A stretch of 64,000 nucleotides of DNA, taken from Azolla caroliniana. Lineage: Eukaryota; Polypodiophyta. The stretch covers positions 27,838,001 to 27,902,000 of the forward strand of contig JBHGNT010000002.1 of assembly GCA_043228905.1 (NCBI GenBank). The letters run 5' to 3'. Shown in pieces: positions 36,969 through 50,021 of the stretch. The notes beneath the pieces were generated by a model that did no database searches, had not been told where the DNA came from, and saw only the letters and a list, made by a program, of their open reading frames with translations. The stretch's first letter is position 1, and each line of letters opens with the position of its first letter. The translations under genes were made by a program, and so were the position numbers.

Positions 36969-37300
36969 GTAGAGCGATTCCGATGTCCAAAAGTTTTATT
37001 TCAGCCATCTCTCATCGGCATGGAGGGTGCAAATATCCATGAAACTATATACAACTCTAGCTTGAAGTGTGATGTCGATATCCGGAAAGACCTCTATGGT
37101 AATGTTGTGCTCACTGGAGGATCCACTATGTTTCCTGGCATTTCTGATAGGATGAGCAAGGAGATAACGACACTTGCACCTAGTTGTATGTGTCTGGATT
37201 TGAAGCTCTATCTTTGCATCGCTCTTAACATACTTCAATAGATGTGGATTGCAAAATTAGAAAGAACTTCTGACCGAACCAGCCATCATGTTTGAAGCAA
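36969..37300 (+). pseudogene. Actin pseudogene fragment
   Basis: [19 protein letters not shown] is followed by [24 protein letters not shown] and [18 protein letters not shown]. This matches the C-terminal third of actin (roughly residues 250-330). After LAPS, about 20 residues are missing. A decayed match to the actin C-terminus then resumes near 37205 (TCTATCTTTGCATCGCTC, cognate of the SILASL coding region). Upstream actin sequence is absent. Stops and indels show it is not functional. No intron is seen inside the conserved block. It lies directly after the PPR pseudogene. Confidence 0.9.
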
Positions 37301-39640
37301 AAGTAGAATTGAAAATGTTTTTGGGTCCTTCTCTCCTCATGAATGGATGGATGGATTTATGGTTGGCATTAGCTTTGTTTTGATGTTGTTGTCGTTCTCA
37401 CCGAACCAACCATCAACTTTTGTATTGCTAATGATTTTATAATACCAAGGTGTATCTTTTGTTAAAAAAAAAAACAGAAGAAAATATTTTCAAATTGACA
37501 ACAATGTCCTTATTTCTATGTGAAATGACTCATCCTTATTGAACTTTCTTTTGAATTATAACTAGTTTGTTGAAATGTTTTCTTCTTAAAATATTATGCA
37601 AAACTATCCACGTATCTTTTGCCAATTCACAACTTCTTAACAATCGTTCTATAGTGTGTCAGATTAATGTACTTATGACCCCCTCCGTGACCCTTCGGAT
37701 TAAGAGTCTATCGATATGAAAACCATGTTTTGGGTCGAAAATGTTTGGAAATAAACGAACATTATAACATGATTATATGGAAGAAATTTTGTAGCAACAT
37801 CTTTCAACACAAAAAAGATTTATTATTAGATACAATCAATGCACAAGATGCAATGGTTGTAATAAATCCTTGATACAATTTTATTGTGTTTAGAAAAAAA
37901 GTGATAATACAACCAACTAAGATCAAGAGAATCAAAATAAATAACAACAAGAAGAAGTGAAACAATGATGCAAGCTCTTTTTCTAATGCATCACTTTTGT
38001 TCCTCTATTCTTTACAATTGAATATCCTCATGGATTAGAATCCCACACTAAAGAACACCTACAAAATTGAGTTCATATGTGTATGCCTTATTCACACATT
38101 GAGATTTTGTGATTTGAAGCATGAATATGCCTTCTTAGGAAAGAGACACACATTGAGAATTCTTGTGTACTTAGGTCCCTTGGGTCAATGTTGGCCTCTT
38201 TATGGATGCTAAAAATATCAAAATATCTTTTATTCACATGTACACACACATATGACCATCTATAGATTGATTTTCAAAGGACGCGTGTTTGACGAGTCGT
38301 TAAACATGTATGATATTGTTCTTTACATTACGTTTTAATGGCATGACCACACATGTTCTTCTTCTTAAGTGTTGCTTTCTCTAGCAAGAGATATGACAAT
38401 ATATCTAAATATTTCACAAAGAAGAGATACCCTGACAAGGAGACCATATCCAACTAGGGATTCATTTTACATTTGCCAACTATCTATTATAACCACACAT
38501 TTGGATGGAATAACTATTAAATCTTGTTTAGCACAACCATATGGTAAATTACTAAATTGCATTGATTCAAAACCATGCAGTTAAGATGGAGACTGGATGA
38601 CCACATCATCAAGATGTCCATTTACAATGACAATTGTAAATTGGTTGGATTCAAACACAAGTTTACTAGTTGTAACTTGTAACACTAAATCCACTTCAAA
38701 TTTAGACATAGAAAGAGAAAGAGAGTTGTAAAATGTGTTTTAAAAAATATATGTGACTTTAAAGAGTGAGTTGAGTTCTTCAAAATAGAACATATTTTTT
38801 ATCCTCCACAAGGAGGCCAAAATTGACCTACAAGATCAAATAACTATATATTGTAGGTGACTCCTTCCTGATGAGGGGGTTATTACTCTGTAGTAAAAAC
38901 TTTATATGTGAAAATAATGCATGCAACCTCCTAAGTGGGCTTTGAGGATGAGACTTAAAATTATCATGCCTGCCTAACAAGTCATCATACTTCTCGCAAA
39001 TTAACTAGGTGATATTTATTCTCTACTAGGTTTTCATTGCATACCTTGCATATCTTCATTCTAGGGGGATGATGCCATGATGCTATCTCATAATCTAAAT
39101 CATATAAGTGAGTTTGAATAAGTGTTAAGGCTCTTTTAGAACCAAGGTTCATGGGGATAACACGATGTGGTTGGATATTTTTTTGACATTTCTCATATGA
39201 CGTTGAAAGTGAAGGTGTTATATAGAGAATGACGGTTGGGGTCTATTGTTTGGAGTTGCTTTGAGCAAAAGAAAATAATGGTATGTGTTTTTGTGGTTTA
39301 GTTGAATCGAAGCATAGTCCATAGTTTGTTTCTTATGTGAGCATAATTGTTTGCAAATTTATCAATGTAGTATGGGCATCTTTAACTAGAGTTGCAAAAT
39401 CACGATTTTGAATGAATTTTCACATAGGTGGACTTGGAAGGTCTATGCCCCATTTTCAACTTAGTGCTAGTGCTAGTGCTACGTGTTTGGTTTGGTTGAA
39501 GTGGAGCATAGTTGGCATCAATTCGTTATGTGTCTAGATGCCAAAATGGGTGTCTATAACTATGAGTTGCAAAATAGTCGTTCAAGTGTGTTGTTGTATG
39601 TGGATTTGAAATGTCTATTACCTCATTTTTGTAACCATGA
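37301..39640. other. Intergenic DNA without recognisable features
   Basis: AT-rich, no conserved gene or element recognised on either strand. An A-rich run near 37466-37475 might be the end of a retroposed sequence linked to the actin fragment. Confidence 0.4.
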
Positions 39641-39689
39641 ATGAGACATCTCCTTCTTATCGTGACTCGTGAGGTTGAAAGGTGTTATT

Positions 39690-40160
39690 TTGTTGAAAGA
39701 TGGAAGACAGGTGTTGAAGGCCTCTTATACTACACCAATCCATTGTTTGGAAGAAGACAAGGTTTGGCCTACTATAAGATGTTATGGAAGGCAAGATGTA
39801 AGTGTATATTTCAGAATGTCAAACCGAATGCGGTTGAATTAGTCAAGGAGATATGGTTGATGCTCCTGCATACTCTAAGAGGTCAATATGAAGCAATACA
39901 TGGTGAGCCTGATGTTGTGTTTCGCAAGCAACAACAATTTCGCGAAATTTGGAAAAAGGCAGAGGTTTTCACCTATTTTGGGGACATAATAAAATGAAGA
40001 TACGCTCCACCAAGATGGCTTTTTCTGCCCCCTGTCTTGAAAAGACCTTGCATGAGGGTTTCCACTACTACACATGTTGATTCATGTGGGTAGGAGGGTT
40101 GTAATAGATTGTATGGATACTTTGTAGCCTTTGGGCATCTTTTCGGTAGTACCACGATGA
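39690..40160 (+). mobile_element. 3'-terminal fragment of plant L1-like LINE
   Basis: The frame around 39780-40000 reads RCKCIFQNV, then VKEIWLMLLHTLRGQYEAI and VVFRKQQQF. This is parallel to the C-terminal tail of the LINE at 35100-35300 (RCRRIFQQI, VKEIWMTLVHTLKGEYDAI, VVFRKQEVF). After the stop, the PP-W-F-PP motif is also shared. Only the extreme 3' part of the element is present. It is an independent, heavily 5'-truncated insertion of the same family. Confidence 0.82.
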
Positions 40161-41584
40161 ATCTTGACTTATGAAAAAGAAGAAGGTGTTATTTTGTGGT
40201 TATTCTCATTATTAGAAAAGTGAAGGCATTTTCTATACGAGGAGAGCCATAAATGTAAGTTGGCATGGCATCTCGTTCCCCATTTGATTTGGTCCCGTGA
40301 ATCATAAAGGGCTCACATTGTTGAGTTGTTATGGGGTCAAATATGTCATATGCACAAGATTCAGTGTAGTTCCACCTTTGTGAAAATAAATCTTTTTATG
40401 TAGAAAATAGGAAATAGGAAAGAGATTTCATGAAGAAAAAAAGAAAAGAAAAGTGATTACTAAGCAATGAATGAAGCATATGAAACATGGTGTGGGACCT
40501 AGGTAGGGGCACGGTCATGAGCTGTAGTGATTTTTTAAGTATTTCACCAAAGAAAGAAAGAGTTGTTTTTTGTTAGAAGCCAAATTGACATATGAGACAA
40601 AACTATGGTGCGTATATGTTCTTTGATATCCATTTAACAAAACCCAAAAACTAAGGATAATGGCATGCTATTGTTCTCAGTATCCAAGTATGAGATGCAC
40701 AATAAGGGGGAACATTAGAGATTGTTTCACATGGGTAGGTGTCCTAATAGCCCCATATGATGCTAGATACAAAGACACTAGAGAGATGTTTTTTCATGAT
40801 CTTGCAAAGGAAGCAACAACATGATCTATGTAGAAATATTACAAGTCCTACCTATCAAGGGTGCCAAATTGATCAAATATTTTCTCCTAGATAGATAGAG
40901 GAAAGAACAAAAGGTTAAGCATTTAACCCCTACTTTCCATTCTGTCATCTAGTAAGCTAGACCATTTATGGACTTTTGAACTCAACTATGTGGGTTAGAC
41001 ATTAAACCCTAAACCCACAAATTAAAGCTATCAATTGTCTACTGCTACTACTATTCTCTCATAAGGAGAACCCCATCAAATGATCATTGAAGTTCTCAAA
41101 ACAATCATATTACCAATCTTTTTGGCGAAGGGGAAGTAGCACTTATAACATCTGTGTTGATTCAGCAAATTATACGGAGAATGCATCACAAGCTTTCCCC
41201 ATATATGTGCTTACAACAGGAGCATTGCATATAGATGCATTGTGTATAAATGCCTTTTATTTGGGGAAAGCACATATTTTGAGCATTGCGTATAGATGCA
41301 TTTTGTATAAATGCCTTTTACTTGGGGAAAGCACATACATGAGCACATATTTGGGGAAATTATATTTTGCTCAAAAGGCATCTTTTTTCCTTATGAAAGG
41401 CACATCTCGACATTGATTCACTTGTAGTGTGATTGGAAGGGTCTTGTTTCTATTAGATGATATCAAGTGTATGTATGAATGAAATAATGGACATTATTCC
41501 CATGGGTCAAAACTGGTTTCTTTATGGACAATAAAAATTCTAATTTTAATTCTAATTGTAAAAGGGGCAATTGATATTCAACAG
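40161..41584. other. Intergenic DNA with a 61-bp tandem repeat
   Basis: No gene is recognised. At about 41222-41360 a 61-bp unit (starting GCATTGCATATAGATGCATT) is present twice plus a partial copy. Its start resembles 26 bases of MON1 exon 12 (24 of 26 identical over ACAGGAGCATTG...). Confidence 0.6.
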
Positions 41585-41798
41585 TAGCAATGGGCCCGGT
41601 TTCGGCTCAAATTGAACTGAACCGTTAAACTGTGGCTTAACGGTTTATTGGTTCAAAAATAAATAAACCATTTGGTTTGGTTTCACATGTTATGATTCGG
41701 TTTGTTTTCGGTTCGGTACGGTTTTGAATTTCATGGTTTAACGATTTAGCGATTTCAGTTTTTGTGGTTTGGTTTAAAGGTTTAAAGGTTAAAAAATA

Positions 41799-42081
41799 GG
41801 GAAAAATACTAGGATACCCTTGGAAGTTCCAAATTTACCAAACTACCCCTATGTCCAATAAAATACACTTTATAAAGTAATTATACACTCAAATCTACAA
41901 GCCCTATTTACCAAAATACCCTTAAAATACAAATTTCTTTACTTAAGAGATTCTTTGGGTCCTTTGTACTTCCTTTATAAAGTATATTCTTTTGGACATA
42001 AGGGTAGTTTGATAAATTTAGAACTTCCAAGGGCATTCTGGTAAATAGACGAACTTCCAAGGGTATCTTGGTACTTTTCCC
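41799..42081. mobile_element. Mutator-type MITE (283 bp) nested in the hAT MITE
   Basis: The ends are GGGAAAAATAC and GTACTTTTCCC, with terminal inverted repeats of about 30 bases continuing through ACCCTTGGAAGTTC. The flanking 9 bases are TAAAAAATA on both sides (41790-41798 and 42082-42090). A 9-bp duplication is typical of Mutator-like elements. Internal arms also pair (GGACATAAGGGTAGTTTG against its complement), so the element folds back on itself. It has no coding capacity. Confidence 0.92.
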
Positions 42082-42179
42082 TAAAAAATATTCTTAAATT
42101 TTCACCTCTAGGCTAATTTTAAACCTCTAGGCTTTAACTTATTAAATTTTATGTACATTATAAGCAGAGTGTCCTTTTG

Positions 42180-42330
42180 ATGTATGATTATCAAATTTAT
42201 GATAAGTATGATGACCAAATTTATAATATGTATGATGACTAAATTAATGAAAGGTATGATGACCAAATTTATAATAAGTGTGATAACTAAATTTATGATA
42301 AGTATGATGACCAAATTTATGATGATTTTC
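42180..42330. repeat. 24-bp tandem repeat inside the hAT MITE
   Basis: About five to six units of TATGATGACCAAATTTATAA-type sequence with period 24. The periodicity gives accidental open frames on both strands (MMTKF-like units), which are not genes. Confidence 0.85.
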
Positions 42331-42948
42331 TCACATAAATTCATAATATGTATGATAATCAATATCTCAAAAAAATGATTTGGTTTGGTTCTAAAATTTC
42401 CGTAAACGGTTTGGTTTGGTTTTTATGATAAATAAATGGTTTGGTTTGGTTTGGTTTTAAGGCCGAGAAACCGAACTGAACCGGGCCCATTGCTATTCAA
42501 CAGTTACCATTGTTTAAGCTCCCTCTCTCAACACAAAGCACAAGCACAAAACTTGAAGGGAACTTCAGCAAAAATGCTGAAATAAAATCCCATTACATTT
42601 CACTCTTTTTAAGAAAATGTCACCACAAGTTTTCTTTCACTTGAAAGTCAAGAAAAGACATTTTCTTTCAATACCAAGACAAAACATTTCTATTTTTCTT
42701 TCATTTGATTAAATGGGAACTACTTAGAACAAAAACATGTGCACACATTTCTAAATTTGTGAGCACAAGTGGTCCATATGGCAGAGAAAATTACTATAAA
42801 ATGCAAATGTATGTATAATAGTACAGATCTCTTATTTTTGAAATAGTGAAGATGTTTACATGAAATGCTCAATCAATTGAGCAAAAAGATTTTGATGGGT
42901 ATCATGGAAAAAACGACCGGTTTAGGGTTTGTGAATGGAACTACTCAC

Positions 42949-45900
42949 TTACCAATTGAATGGGCTGGCTCCTACAAAGAAGACATCATTCTCCACATCT
43001 CGGATCCATTGACATACACGATTGCAAACCACTATCGCAGAACTCTACATTATCAAGATCAATTAGTAAAAAACATATTATTATTTAACAAAACTTTGGA
43101 TGTGTTAAGGTCTCCCCACAAGTGGGTTTGATAAGACATACCTTCTCTGCCAAGGGATCAAACGCTGCAAAAAATTCAAAATCGCCTGTACTCCAAGCCA
43201 ATAGAACTGTCATAGAGAAGGTAACAAAATCATGTTCACCTACACTGGAATACGCTGTAATAGCAAGTTTAACATCATGATCACACAAACACTTATAACG
43301 ATGTTAGCACAAATACCATGATTTTCATCTCTTCTATACTGCATTTGATGCGGTCCAGCAGGAGCATTGTGTATAGATGCATAGAGTCTCTCATATGCAC
43401 GGAAGAGCCTGATTAAAAAATAATGGAATTGACACAATTTTACATAATTGAATTTACCATTACTTGCAAAAACGAGATTTCCATAGATGGAGAATTACTA
43501 TTTGTTAAGATATTGAGTCTTTTCATAGTTTAAATTGATCAGAAGAACCATGTTGCACCTTTTCTGTGATTGTGATGTGTGCAAAGGAGATGAAAATTCT
43601 GATGACACATATTGGTCTAGATAAACACTTCGATATATGAAATGCCAGAGACCCGCCGCACCACCCACACCAGCCTTCTGCCTAATACTTAAATCAGTAG
43701 TTTCAGGTATCATTCGGGTGGGTTTTGCTAGGGAACCATACAAAAATTCACCGGGTAATTCCTCTACACGTAGGCCCCCTCTTGCCACTGAATGCACAAT
43801 GTCATCTAGAACACGAGCCTCCGTCAGAAAGCTCTCAACCTTTGTCCTACAAATATTAATTAATAAATGTAAAGAGAAAATATTTCTACTTTTCTTGAAT
43901 TCATAACAAAAATTCGTAGCTACCAACCGCTTGGATCATGATACCTGCATGCTTTCAGATGAAAAAATGCATCTGAATTTTTAGTGATGAATATCAAGCA
44001 AGTATCTTTCTGTCACAAACCAGTAAAATATGAAAGTAAGACAAGAAAGTGTAAAAATAATGTTTCAAAACAATATCTTGATGCAGGCACAGATTGGTAT
44101 GCATAATTAATAGTAACTACAACTAATATTTACTTACATTGAGGTAAGTGACATAAGCATACAGAAATGCCATCGCATTATAGTGAGGAAGACAAACCGG
44201 AGAGAATGATTCAGTTGTTCTACAAAGATGCACAGGTTCCAGATAAGCATAAGGTACATATTGGAAAGACAAAACTGAAATCAAATGCACATCCATTCAA
44301 ACAAGGACACCTTCACAAAATAAATTCTGTAGTTTCAAGCAGCCTCACCTAAAAGACTCGGATGATGACACAAAGTTTGACAAAAGCAGGATATCATCTG
44401 AATGCAGAGATGCTTTCTGTGTTCCTACAAGACTTATAACCTGCAAACAGTAAGGTCATTAGAGCAACAAAAAGAGTAGATTCTACATAAAGTGATATTA
44501 TGTTTATTGCATAAATTGAAGTCTTCATATAAAATGGTGCAAGATTTATAGCAGAAGAGGCACAAAAAACCAAGCCAAACAAGGATAAACTTAAACTCCA
44601 TATCTGTTCATTAGAACAAATCAAGAGTTCTAACTTCAAATCTGGAAAGAATCCCTTTAAAAAAAGCACAGAGAAGAGGGTATAATATGATTATATAAAA
44701 GAAAGAAAATAAATAAATAAAATACATTTTGACATGCAAAAGTATGTGTCATCTTCATGTAAAGAGCAAAATCCTCGACTCCATCATCATGAATAAATGA
44801 AGGTTTGTGTGTCTGGCACATTACTCAAAGCCTAGTTAGTTCTTTGTATTCACTTACCATCTTCATCTGCTTAATGCTTTCTCCTATGACCTTTTTAGCA
44901 TCAGTATAATGTTCTGACATTCCTTCTGTTCTCCACCAAAAGGAATTTTACCTCATAACGAGATTTTCATCAGCCTATACTGAAGACACACATGCCATGG
45001 AAAAGAGATGTTTAGTGGACCGGGACAGCAATGGCTGGTTTTCCTGTCACATTGAGGGTTTTATGGACGTTCAGTGTGCCTGGATTTTACTGCATTGTTG
45101 AAGTGTTTGTAGGTAATCACCCTTCAGAATTGAAGGCTGGGCAAAGTGAAACTATGTTGGAAATCTGTTTTGCATCATAGCAGTAATTGGGGAAATTAAC
45201 TCAACGATTTTCGTTTGTATTCCAGCCATACTCAGAGCTTGAGTTCTGTATGCGCTCAAAGAAACTCCACCTAAAATAAAACATTAGGAGACCTCATGAG
45301 CTGCCATTGGCCAAAAAATGTTCGAGACCATCAAAACGAAGGATATCTTGGGAGGTGTGGAGGGAAGATACGTTAATGAGGAAAAATAACAAATTGATGG
45401 ATTGTTTGTGGAATGAGGTATAGAGCAGCTGATACCAATCTCTATACCAAGAAAGAAGATAAGTAAAAAGTGGTAACGTGCAGATAATATGATGTCCAAG
45501 AGTTTTGGAAGAGATGCAGGATGATAAAGATTGGAGCTTCAAACGACTGAGCTTGGACTGATGCAGTACAGCCTTGGACTAGATAAAGTATACCAAAACC
45601 AAGGGCAGATGGTTATCTTGATATGGTTTACCCTGCACTTCTCACATTGGGTTCACCACTTTATTTCATGAAGTGCATGTTGCACATGTGTGCCCTCTAC
45701 CGACCGGTGGGGCCAAGGAAGCTCGAGGAATGATGAGGCAAATAAAGCTAGTTATATGTTGACTCAAGTCTTAATTTACGATGAAGTGAAGTAGCTTAAT
45801 GAAAACTAGTTAGGTTTATTATGAAGAGGTGTGAGACTTGAAACATAGATAATGTAATCAAGGAACAATCCTTCAGGAAAGCAATCTGGTATGAATCTCA

Positions 45901-48900
45901 AAAACTATGCTCATGTCAGAGGATTATTCTATTTTCACGTGCCAAGTTAGTAAGTATGGATACTCGATTTTACTATGGTACACATGTTCCTTATCTACAT
46001 TAAAATCTATATTTCAAACCTCACATCTCTTCATAATAAACCTAAATAGTTTTAATTAAGCTACTTCACTTCATCATAAATTAAGATTTGAATCAACATA
46101 ATATAGCTGGCTCTATTTTGCATCATCATTCTTTAAGCCTACTCAACCCTGCCGACAGCGCCTATCTGTGCATATGCAATGTGCACTTCACAACACAACA
46201 ACTTGGCATTCACTCCAATGGAGATGAATTTGAAACTAGCACGGAGGATTCAACAGTTAGACAATCATCATTACTCAAAGTCTCTTGATTTATGTGGTAT
46301 TTGGCTTGATCTTGCCTTTGTTCATGCAATGCTCTGATGGTGTTTGGCTATAGATTGAAGAAAAATCATCCTGAATAGGATTACCAGCTTAGAAAGGCAT
46401 TACTTGTTTGGACATAGTGGCTCTAATTGGTGTAAGTGAGTGGAGTAAGTATCTGGCAATGTAAAAGATGGCATGCGTTTCAACATCTGATAAAGTGTGA
46501 TAGGAATCTCAAGTCCATTTTGAGTGGCCTGGATCAGCTCGGTAGGACATCTCAGGCTGATTGCTTTGTGAATCTTCTCTGATAAAATACAACTGTTATA
46601 GCTCACTCTATCTATCTCATTCACTATGTTTTCTGCCTCTCTCCATTCGTAAACTTTCATCAATGTGCTAATAGCTAGTAACTATGTATATCAGTTAATG
46701 TATGTCAGCAACACAGTCTGTCACATCACATCGGTTATGTTTAAGTTTGAAGAAAATATTCCACTTCTACAAATCCTAGAGAATATTACAATCAAAATAT
46801 ACTAGTCACGTTAAGTGTGTTACAATAACATTCAAAGCATCAACCTGCACCTCCTTTAAACCCATTGTAACTGCAAAATTATAATAAAATAGGTAGAAAA
46901 GTGTCCTTTACCAACACCAGTAAAGATCAAATTCTACAAATTTGTATCATCATGAAAGATATACAAAGAAAAACGCAATGCACCTTTGTATTAGAGAGAA
47001 GAAGAGCAAATAATAGATCTGAATCTGCCACATCCTGAAGTGCAGCTCCCACAGCCTGCCTTGATGTATGAGAGAGTGGAAGACAAGTATATGAATGTAA
47101 AAAAGAAGCAGGATTCCTGACAATATTAACCAAGATAGCTCAGAACCACTTCCATAATTCGGTCCCTTTCTAGGTTTCGAAACATAGCACAAATGTTTGG
47201 TTGTAGTTGCTCACCAACTAAAACTATGTATCAGAGATGAAAAGACACCTTCCGTGCCCCCGAGTAATGGCCTCAGGTCAAAATTTGCATTTTTCACAAA
47301 GCATTTCTCCAAAGATTTAGTCAAAATCAGCAATAACTACATCAGGCAATTCATAGCATTAGTAGGCAATGGTCTAGTAAAAATTTATATAGCTTAATCA
47401 CAATAACTAGTAGACCTGCCCATGAAGAAGCTCTAATTGCTGCCGAAGGACCTGAAATGGTTCGTCTGTCGCACTGATTGATACCAAATAAATAGGTCCT
47501 TTGACCAAAAATACAACCTATTGGCATGCCATAACATTATACAGCATAATGAAGTATTAGCACATAGAGTTGTGACTTCCAAGCATTATGAACAGGGGAC
47601 ATAAAACTTACCTGATGATCACCAGATTTTATGTATCTTATCCGATCACCACTAAAAGTTTTACATTCTTAGGGTTAGCTTGACTGGAGACTTAAAATGT
47701 AGTTAAATGAACAAAAAATTCAATATACCTATTCTCCACGAAAGAAATTATAGCTTGTAGTGTTGCAGAGAATCCTGCAAGCTTGTGTTCATCCCCATAT
47801 CTATGTAATGACATGTGCCATGTTGTAAACTTCCTTCCTGAAGATCTTCAGTAAATTTGCTACGTAGTTAAACATTATGGGATCAACGTACCTCGAGTAA
47901 ATAGGCTTGCCAGCATTACTCAAGATAAAAAAGTGTTTCTTATGCTTTCGCCATGATGCACTGCCATCATCCTACAGAAAAAGAACATAAAAGTAAATCC
48001 AATGATCAAGCTACACTATGCAAAAAAAGAAATGAGACATCCATATTAAAAGCTTTAAAAAGTAGCCAGTCACCTCCTTTACAAATGAAGATCCTCTAGT
48101 ATAAAACACAAAGGTTTCAGTTTTTTTTGGTTTGATCATTTCTGAATAAAAGTGGCATCTCAGCAGAACCATAGTTGAGAATGGAGTATGAAATTTATCA
48201 GGACTGCAAAAAGCATAAAGTATGCAACATTTATTTATATTGCACATAAACTAGCTATTTTTTACAAGAAAGGGACTGGATATATTACTCTAACAAATTG
48301 CACGAAGGATCTCAACAGTATAGCTGGTATACAATGGACTGATCCCTCCTAAACAGCTTAAGCATAGGTGGGAAGTTTAACACATGGTTACCCTTAATTT
48401 AAAGGTCTTAAGCTCCCTTAAACTAACTCAGCTCATAGTTGATTTCACTAGAGATTGTTGCTCTAACTTGTAACGTTATACTTAAGATTGCCTGATTGAT
48501 ACAACAGACGTGAAAATCCTCAATTACAGATGATTGTTAAGGAGGAAAAGACCGAGAATAAGTAGCAGCTACAGGAGAAGATAGTTCAGAGACCCAAAAC
48601 AGAGACGTACAGTTTATTTTGGTTTTCGTTAGAGAGCACACAACTAGCACATTTACACAACTCTATAAAAAGCGTTTTCCTGATTTGGCTGAAAAGATCG
48701 TATAGCTTGTAATATTATACTTAAGATTTCATGATTGATACAGCAGAAGTGAAATTCATCAATTACACAACTAGCACATTTACACAACTCTATAAAAAGC
48801 GTTTTCCTGATTTGGCTGAAAAGATCGTATAGCTTGTAGTGAAATTCATCAATTACAGACAATTGATAAAGAGGAAAAGAGGGCCGAGAATGAGTAGCAG

Positions 48901-49955
48901 CTATAGGAGAAGATAGTTCAGAGACCCAAACAGAGATGTACAACTTAATTTGGTTTTCTTTAGAGAGCCCACAACTAGCACATTTACACAACTCTATAAA
49001 AAGGGTTTCCCGGATTTGGCTGAAAAGATAGTAGAGGATTCACAGATCTCAACCTGTCCTGTCGTTGGCCGTGAGGATGCTAATACTGAATATTATTAGG
49101 GGATAGAGATTTTCTCTGAGGTAATCAAGCATATCGATGATATGTATGCCCACCAACAAACAGTGTAGGAGTAGTTGATTTGCCTTGCTAATAAATCACG
49201 TAGAGAAGGCATTTGCATCACAATTGATTAAATGTAAAAATTACTTTTGCCAGAGGTGCAATTCCAACATGGTGTTTAAAGATCAATCCAAGATTTGCAT
49301 GCAAGGTCAATATCAAAATAAAGTATCAAGAAGTACACTAGCATGTATATTATCTACCTCTTTATGACTTCTCCACATATGAAAATTACCACAGTTATGA
49401 ACATAACACAAGTTGTGGATTATAGTGATCATGATGGTGTAAAATGTCCTAATTTCTTATCTCTTATATAGGTAAAAATATATTTTGTATTCCATTGTAT
49501 AGGACATCTAGCTTCAGGTTATTTTCTGTTACACAGAATGTGTTTACACCAAAGCTTTAACAGGTCATTCACTTATCCTTATCCAGCTCATTTCAGAGCT
49601 CCGTAAGACATGAGGGGTTGAAAGAATGTGTGTAACAAGCCTTCTGCTTATCACATATCACAGAATCCAATAAGACAAACAATTCCAACAATGAAAAAGC
49701 AACAAACCAGACAAAGCTCGAGTTTGGCACTGATTCTGCAGTCAAAAAACAAACAACCATGTCTAATGCACACAACTGTGAAAAGGCTGCTTCTCAACTA
49801 AAGGTTTGAGTTTGCTGAATGTTGGGAATAAAGGGCCATCGTGCCTTTTATTAGTGCACGAGTGTGAACGCACTCGTAGCACACTTTTGAGTTGTATATA
49901 CATAATATCTAAAAACCAAAAAAAAGAGGTACACTCTTTTGTACCCAAGACAGCG

Positions 49956-50021
<66 letters not shown>

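Larger units (their letters stand above)
41585..42495. mobile_element. hAT-type MITE (911 bp) with perfect 8-bp target duplication
   Basis: The left end is TAGCAATGGGCCCGGTTT and the right end is its near-perfect complement, AACCGGGCCCATTGCTA. The flanks are TTCAACAG on both sides (41577-41584 and 42496-42503). TAG...CTA ends and an 8-bp duplication fit the hAT superfamily. There is no transposase, and the interior is GGTTT/AAACC-rich as in the element at 30854. A Mutator-type MITE (41799-42081) and a 24-bp tandem repeat lie inside it. The exact duplication points to a fairly recent insertion. Confidence 0.92.

Noticed and set aside
46801-46880. Candidate MON1 exon reading VTMGLKEVQ
   Set aside because: The phase does not fit exon 7, and the correct next exon ([13 protein letters not shown]) is found at 44440-44349.
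47116-47150. Apparent one-base frameshift in MON1 upstream of NPASFLH
   Set aside because: It disappears once exon 6 (ending 47215, TTTAGTTG) is spliced to exon 7 at 47116. The TG plus G makes the conserved tryptophan.
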